Translations under genes and position numbers: made by a program
From: Cyclobacteriaceae bacterium
GTDB taxonomy: Bacteria > Bacteroidota > Bacteroidia > Cytophagales > Cyclobacteriaceae
Direction of reading: 5' to 3'
DNA: 64,000 nt
Assembly: GCA_016787645.1 (NCBI GenBank)
Contig: JAEUUF010000019.1
Span: 173,088 to 237,087, forward strand
Shown: positions 61,535 through 64,000 of the stretch, piece after piece
Layout of the letters: each line of letters starts with the position of its first letter
Numbering within the stretch: the stretch's first letter is position 1
The notes under the pieces: generated by a model
What the model saw: the letters and a program-made list of their open reading frames with translations, nothing else
What the model was told of the DNA's origin: nothing
Databases searched by the model: none

Positions 61535-62251
61535 ATGCACCCTTACCACCGGGAGTTGTTATTGGAAATCAGGAAGAAGGGCGGGAAACCTGTTCGCGAC
61601 CCCTTCCTTGAGAACTACCTTGGCAATCCGCATCCAATATATAAGGTGAATTCACCCACGTTGCGGAAGATCGCCAAAACCTGGGTCTCGGGACATCGCG
61701 ACGTGAGCGCCGATGAACTGGCTAAGTTGATCAGGAGCCTCGTACTGGGTAAGACCTGCACAGAAAAGATGATGGCCGGAATCCTCCTGGATACATCCCG
61801 GAAGGAGCAGCGCACATTTGATCCCGGACTCTTTGATCATTGGCTCAACCACCTCATCGGATGGGTAGAAGTGGACACCCTGTGTACCGGAAGATATCCC
61901 GAAACCGAAGTACCAAAACAATGGACCGCCTGGAAGAAAGTGCTGAATAAATTCTCCCGCAGTGAGAATATCCAGAAACGGAGGGCTTCGCTGGTGTTGT
62001 TGTGCTCACCCATGCGCAGGAACGCTGACCCTCGCTTGTTGGACCAGGCTTTCAAGACGATTGATCGCCTTGGCCGGGAGAAGGAAGTATTGATCACGAA
62101 AGCGATTTCCTGGGTCCTTCGGAGCGCTTCCGTCTATTTTCCAGGCGAGGTGAAAAAGTACGTAACTTTAAATGAGTCGAGGCTTCCCAAGATTGCCGTG
62201 CGGGAGACCCTCACCAAACTGAAAACCGGAACCAAGACCAAAAGAAAATGA
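61535..62251 (+). CDS. DNA alkylation repair protein, AlkD-like
   Basis: A 238-residue all-helical HEAT-repeat protein of the AlkC/AlkD superfamily. PIYKVNSPTLRKIAKTWVSGH is the conserved first block, then HWLNHLIGWVEVDTLC, SENIQKRRASLVLLCSPMRRN and KAISWVLRSASVYFPGEVKKY. AlkD excises bulky or positively charged 3- and 7-alkylpurines without base flipping. A putative catalytic Asp lies in WVEVDTLC, as in AlkD. The start is placed at the ATG 61535 rather than the open frame at 61472, which reaches into the divergent gene's leader. It overlaps the following lipoprotein gene by 4 nt. Confidence 0.85.
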   Translation: MHPYHRELLLEIRKKGGKPVRDPFLENYLGNPHPIYKVNSPTLRKIAKTWVSGHRDVSADELAKLIRSLVLGKTCTEKMMAGILLDTSRKEQRTFDPGLFDHWLNHLIGWVEVDTLCTGRYPETEVPKQWTAWKKVLNKFSRSENIQKRRASLVLLCSPMRRNADPRLLDQAFKTIDRLGREKEVLITKAISWVLRSASVYFPGEVKKYVTLNESRLPKIAVRETLTKLKTGTKTKRK

Positions 62252-62769
62252 AAACCCACCTCCTGCTCCTGGCGCTCTCACTGGCCTTCCTGTCTTGTTC
62301 AACAAAGAAATCGGAAACGACTTCTGCCCCGGCTGACTCTGTTGTCGTGGACAGTGTCCTCGCTACCACACCGGCATCGGCAATGTTGGCGTACAGCCCT
62401 ATCGAAGGCTATTCAGCCAACAAGAAACTGGAACTCCCGGACTCCATCAATTACTTCTTGCTTTCCAATGAGGAAGAGCTGAACCAAAGGTTTAGCCGTG
62501 ATCAAACCACAGCCACCCCCGATTTCATTATCAATTACGTCGTAGGGGTAGTAGGCCAGCCTTCCAAACAAACGACGACCATCGCCATTGACAAAGTGCA
62601 GACCGGTGACAGCAGCCTGGACGTTTACCTGACCATCACTCGTGGAGAGAATGGAAAGGCGCAACAGACACCTTCCGCCCTTTTTGCGATCGAACGACGC
62701 GAGGGATACCCGGTGATGCAGTTCTATGTCAATGGCAAGAAGGACAAGGCATTAGTGGTTGTGCAATAA
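62248..62769 (+). CDS. Small lipoprotein of unknown function
   Basis: A 173-residue lipoprotein (MKTHLLLLALSLAFLSC, lipobox Cys17) with a Ser/Thr/Pro/Val-rich linker (SETTSAPADSVVVDSV). The rest, about 110 residues of mixed strands (YFLLSNEEELNQRF, DFIINYVVGVVGQPSKQTTTIAIDKVQTGDSSLDVYLTITRG, LFAIERREGYPVMQFYVNGKKDKALVVVQ), has no recognised family and might be a compact beta-sandwich. It starts in the stop of the alkylation-repair gene (ATGA) and ends in the start of the LanC-like gene (TAATG), so the three are coupled. Confidence 0.78.
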   Translation: MKTHLLLLALSLAFLSCSTKKSETTSAPADSVVVDSVLATTPASAMLAYSPIEGYSANKKLELPDSINYFLLSNEEELNQRFSRDQTTATPDFIINYVVGVVGQPSKQTTTIAIDKVQTGDSSLDVYLTITRGENGKAQQTPSALFAIERREGYPVMQFYVNGKKDKALVVVQ

Positions 62770-64000
62770 TGAAGCTTATCAATTGGCTAAAAGGTGCTGT
62801 CTGCTCGCTGGCGATTGCCTGCACCTTTGCAGCATTCGGACAACCTCTTGAACCCCTGAAGGAAGCCCTTCGCGCCGAAAAGTGGATTCGTTCTTCGCGA
62901 ATAGTAAAGTCAGAAGGGATAGCATGGCCTGTAGTACCGGGAGACACCGTCATCACTACCAACCTATACTCAGGCACAACCGGCATCGTACTCTTCTATC
63001 TTGAGCTTTACCACGCCACCAAAGACAAATCCTTTTTAGCCGAGGCCACGGGTGGCGCCAACTACATAATGGCAATGGGCGAAAAGCGCAGGCCCGGCTA
63101 CGAGGAGCTTGGACTTTATACTGGCGAGGCGGGTGTGGCCTTCACGTTAAATAAGGTCTTCGAAGTCACGCATGAAAAGAAATACAAGGATGGAGCCAAC
63201 CGCTCCTTTGAGCGATTGGCTAAAGCGGCGAAAATCAATGGTGATGTCGCCGATTGGCGTTTCAACGACATTGTCTATGGTGGCTCCGGCATAGGGCTGA
63301 TGTTGCTGCAGCTGAGCGACAAGAAAGGTCTGCCCCTGGCGATACAAACTGGCCGTGGACTGTTGGCTCATTCACTGGATGCCGAGGGGGGAAAGAAATG
63401 GTACATGGACACCGCCATGGTTCGTCAGCAGTATTACATGCCCAATTTCTCACACGGCACGGCGGGTGTGGGATACTTCCTGGCGAGGCTATATCAGGAA
63501 ACAGGCAAGAAGGAATTCCTCAATGGCGCCCTGGCTGCCGCCAATCACCTGAAGTCAATCGAAAACGCTGACTCATGGATTTATCATCACGACAACGAAG
63601 AGGGGAAGAATCTTTACTACCTGTCCTGGTGTCATGGACCGGCGGGGACTGCGCGATTCTATTATGTGCTCTACCAACTCACTGGCGATGAATCCTGGAA
63701 AAGTCGCATAAAAACAGCTGCTCGTGCGATCATGACATGTGGAATCCCTCAAAAGCAGTTGCCCGGGTTTTGGAATAATGTATCCACTTGTTGCGGTTCG
63801 GCGAGTGTGGCCTCTTTTTTCCTGGATCTCTACGAGCTATTTGGCGATGAGCAATACCTGACTTTTTCCCGCGAGATGACCCTAAGCCTCCTCGCCAAGT
63901 CCACCCCGGAGGCAGATGGCCTCAAGTGGATCCAGGCCGAACATCGTCGGTATCCTGAATTTGTCCAGGCCCAGACGGGCATGATGCAGGGAGCCGCGGG
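62769..64000 (+). CDS. LanC-like protein, 3' end cut by window
   Basis: At least 410 residues, open to the end of the window. A signal peptide (MKLINWLKGAVCSLAIACTFAAFGQ) suggests export, unlike typical LanC. The (alpha/alpha) toroid repeats of the LanC-like family are clear: YSGTTGIVLFYLELY, YTGEAGVAFTLNKV, YGGSGIGLMLLQL, FSHGTAGVGYFLARLY, SWCHGPAGTARFYY and TCCGSASVASFFLDLY. In LanC the zinc is held by the Cys of CHG and by the Cys-His of a later CHG; here the last block has CCG, so the His is replaced by Cys. Function is unknown: it could be a cyclase-like or a glycan-binding toroid. Start overlaps the upstream lipoprotein stop. Confidence 0.83.
   Translation, partial: MKLINWLKGAVCSLAIACTFAAFGQPLEPLKEALRAEKWIRSSRIVKSEGIAWPVVPGDTVITTNLYSGTTGIVLFYLELYHATKDKSFLAEATGGANYIMAMGEKRRPGYEELGLYTGEAGVAFTLNKVFEVTHEKKYKDGANRSFERLAKAAKINGDVADWRFNDIVYGGSGIGLMLLQLSDKKGLPLAIQTGRGLLAHSLDAEGGKKWYMDTAMVRQQYYMPNFSHGTAGVGYFLARLYQETGKKEFLNGALAAANHLKSIENADSWIYHHDNEEGKNLYYLSWCHGPAGTARFYYVLYQLTGDESWKSRIKTAARAIMTCGIPQKQLPGFWNNVSTCCGSASVASFFLDLYELFGDEQYLTFSREMTLSLLAKSTPEADGLKWIQAEHRRYPEFVQAQTGMMQGAA

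Overview
The window looks like a chromosomal piece of a free-living Bacteroidota bacterium, most likely Cytophagales (Chryseolinea/Ohtaekwangia type). This is inferred from several things: TAnnTTTG-type -7 promoter elements, few recognisable Shine-Dalgarno sites, many SPII lipoproteins and Sec signal peptides, a GH127 hydrolase, DUF2911 and DUF3667 proteins, a REC-CRP fusion regulator, and an overall GC content near one half. No rRNA, CRISPR array or classical insertion sequence is visible. One intact tRNA (Arg, CCG) is present.

Layout. 1-4.5 kb: the 3' part of RNase Y, then a short-chain dehydrogenase, a small GNAT protein, RidA and a penicillin-binding-type serine hydrolase. 4.6-19.9 kb: a TIR/TolB-like/TPR signalling protein, a D-aminoacylase-like lipoprotein, a secreted metallopeptidase, an MFS carrier, an exported debranching-type enzyme, two amidohydrolases, a peroxiredoxin, an ABC-F ATPase, a four-helix-bundle protein and a YdeI-like protein. 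19.9-28.5 kb is an accessory island of lower GC. It holds a two-gene cassette (PLD-SNF2 helicase plus Eco57I-type adenine methylase, probably restriction/anti-phage) and a SatD-DUF3307 pair behind a striking triple operator. 28.5-42.9 kb: a clamp-like hypothetical protein, a methyltransferase, a second D-aminoacylase-like enzyme overlapping an agmatinase-family gene, GH127, a methylmalonate-semialdehyde dehydrogenase and aminotransferase pair, a beta-CASP nuclease, and a run of small cell-envelope genes.

42.9-43.9 kb is a scrap-yard of tRNA-Arg copies around one intact gene. Two copies are interrupted at exactly the same D-loop position by GC-rich palindromic inserts, and a GIY-YIG nuclease gene lies between the intact tRNA and one interrupted copy. 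43.9-48.5 kb: an endonuclease/phosphatase-fold protein, a DUF2911 protein, a zinc alcohol dehydrogenase behind two large palindromes, and a REC-CRP regulator. 48.5-49.25 kb: a second GIY-YIG gene, AT-rich, flanked by two near-identical 166/167-bp repeats with perfect 13-bp terminal inverted repeats. 49.3-54.3 kb: a five-gene envelope export operon (barrel protein, ABC ATPase, two FtsX-type permeases, LolA-like protein). 54.5-64 kb: a P-type cation ATPase, a TlpA-type thioredoxin, an alpha/beta hydrolase-like protein lacking the nucleophile serine, an M19 dipeptidase, an exported RidA without its catalytic arginine, a CxDxR-motif protein, an AlkD-like repair protein, a lipoprotein, and a LanC-like protein cut by the window end.

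Two themes recur. One is peptide, D-amino-acid and imine/enamine scavenging (two D-aminoacylase-like enzymes, two amidohydrolases, an M19 dipeptidase, two RidA proteins, agmatinase). The other is small non-autonomous repeats: heptamer arrays that supply stop codons, palindromic tRNA inserts, and repeats flanking GIY-YIG genes. All assignments come from reading the sequence; no database search was possible.
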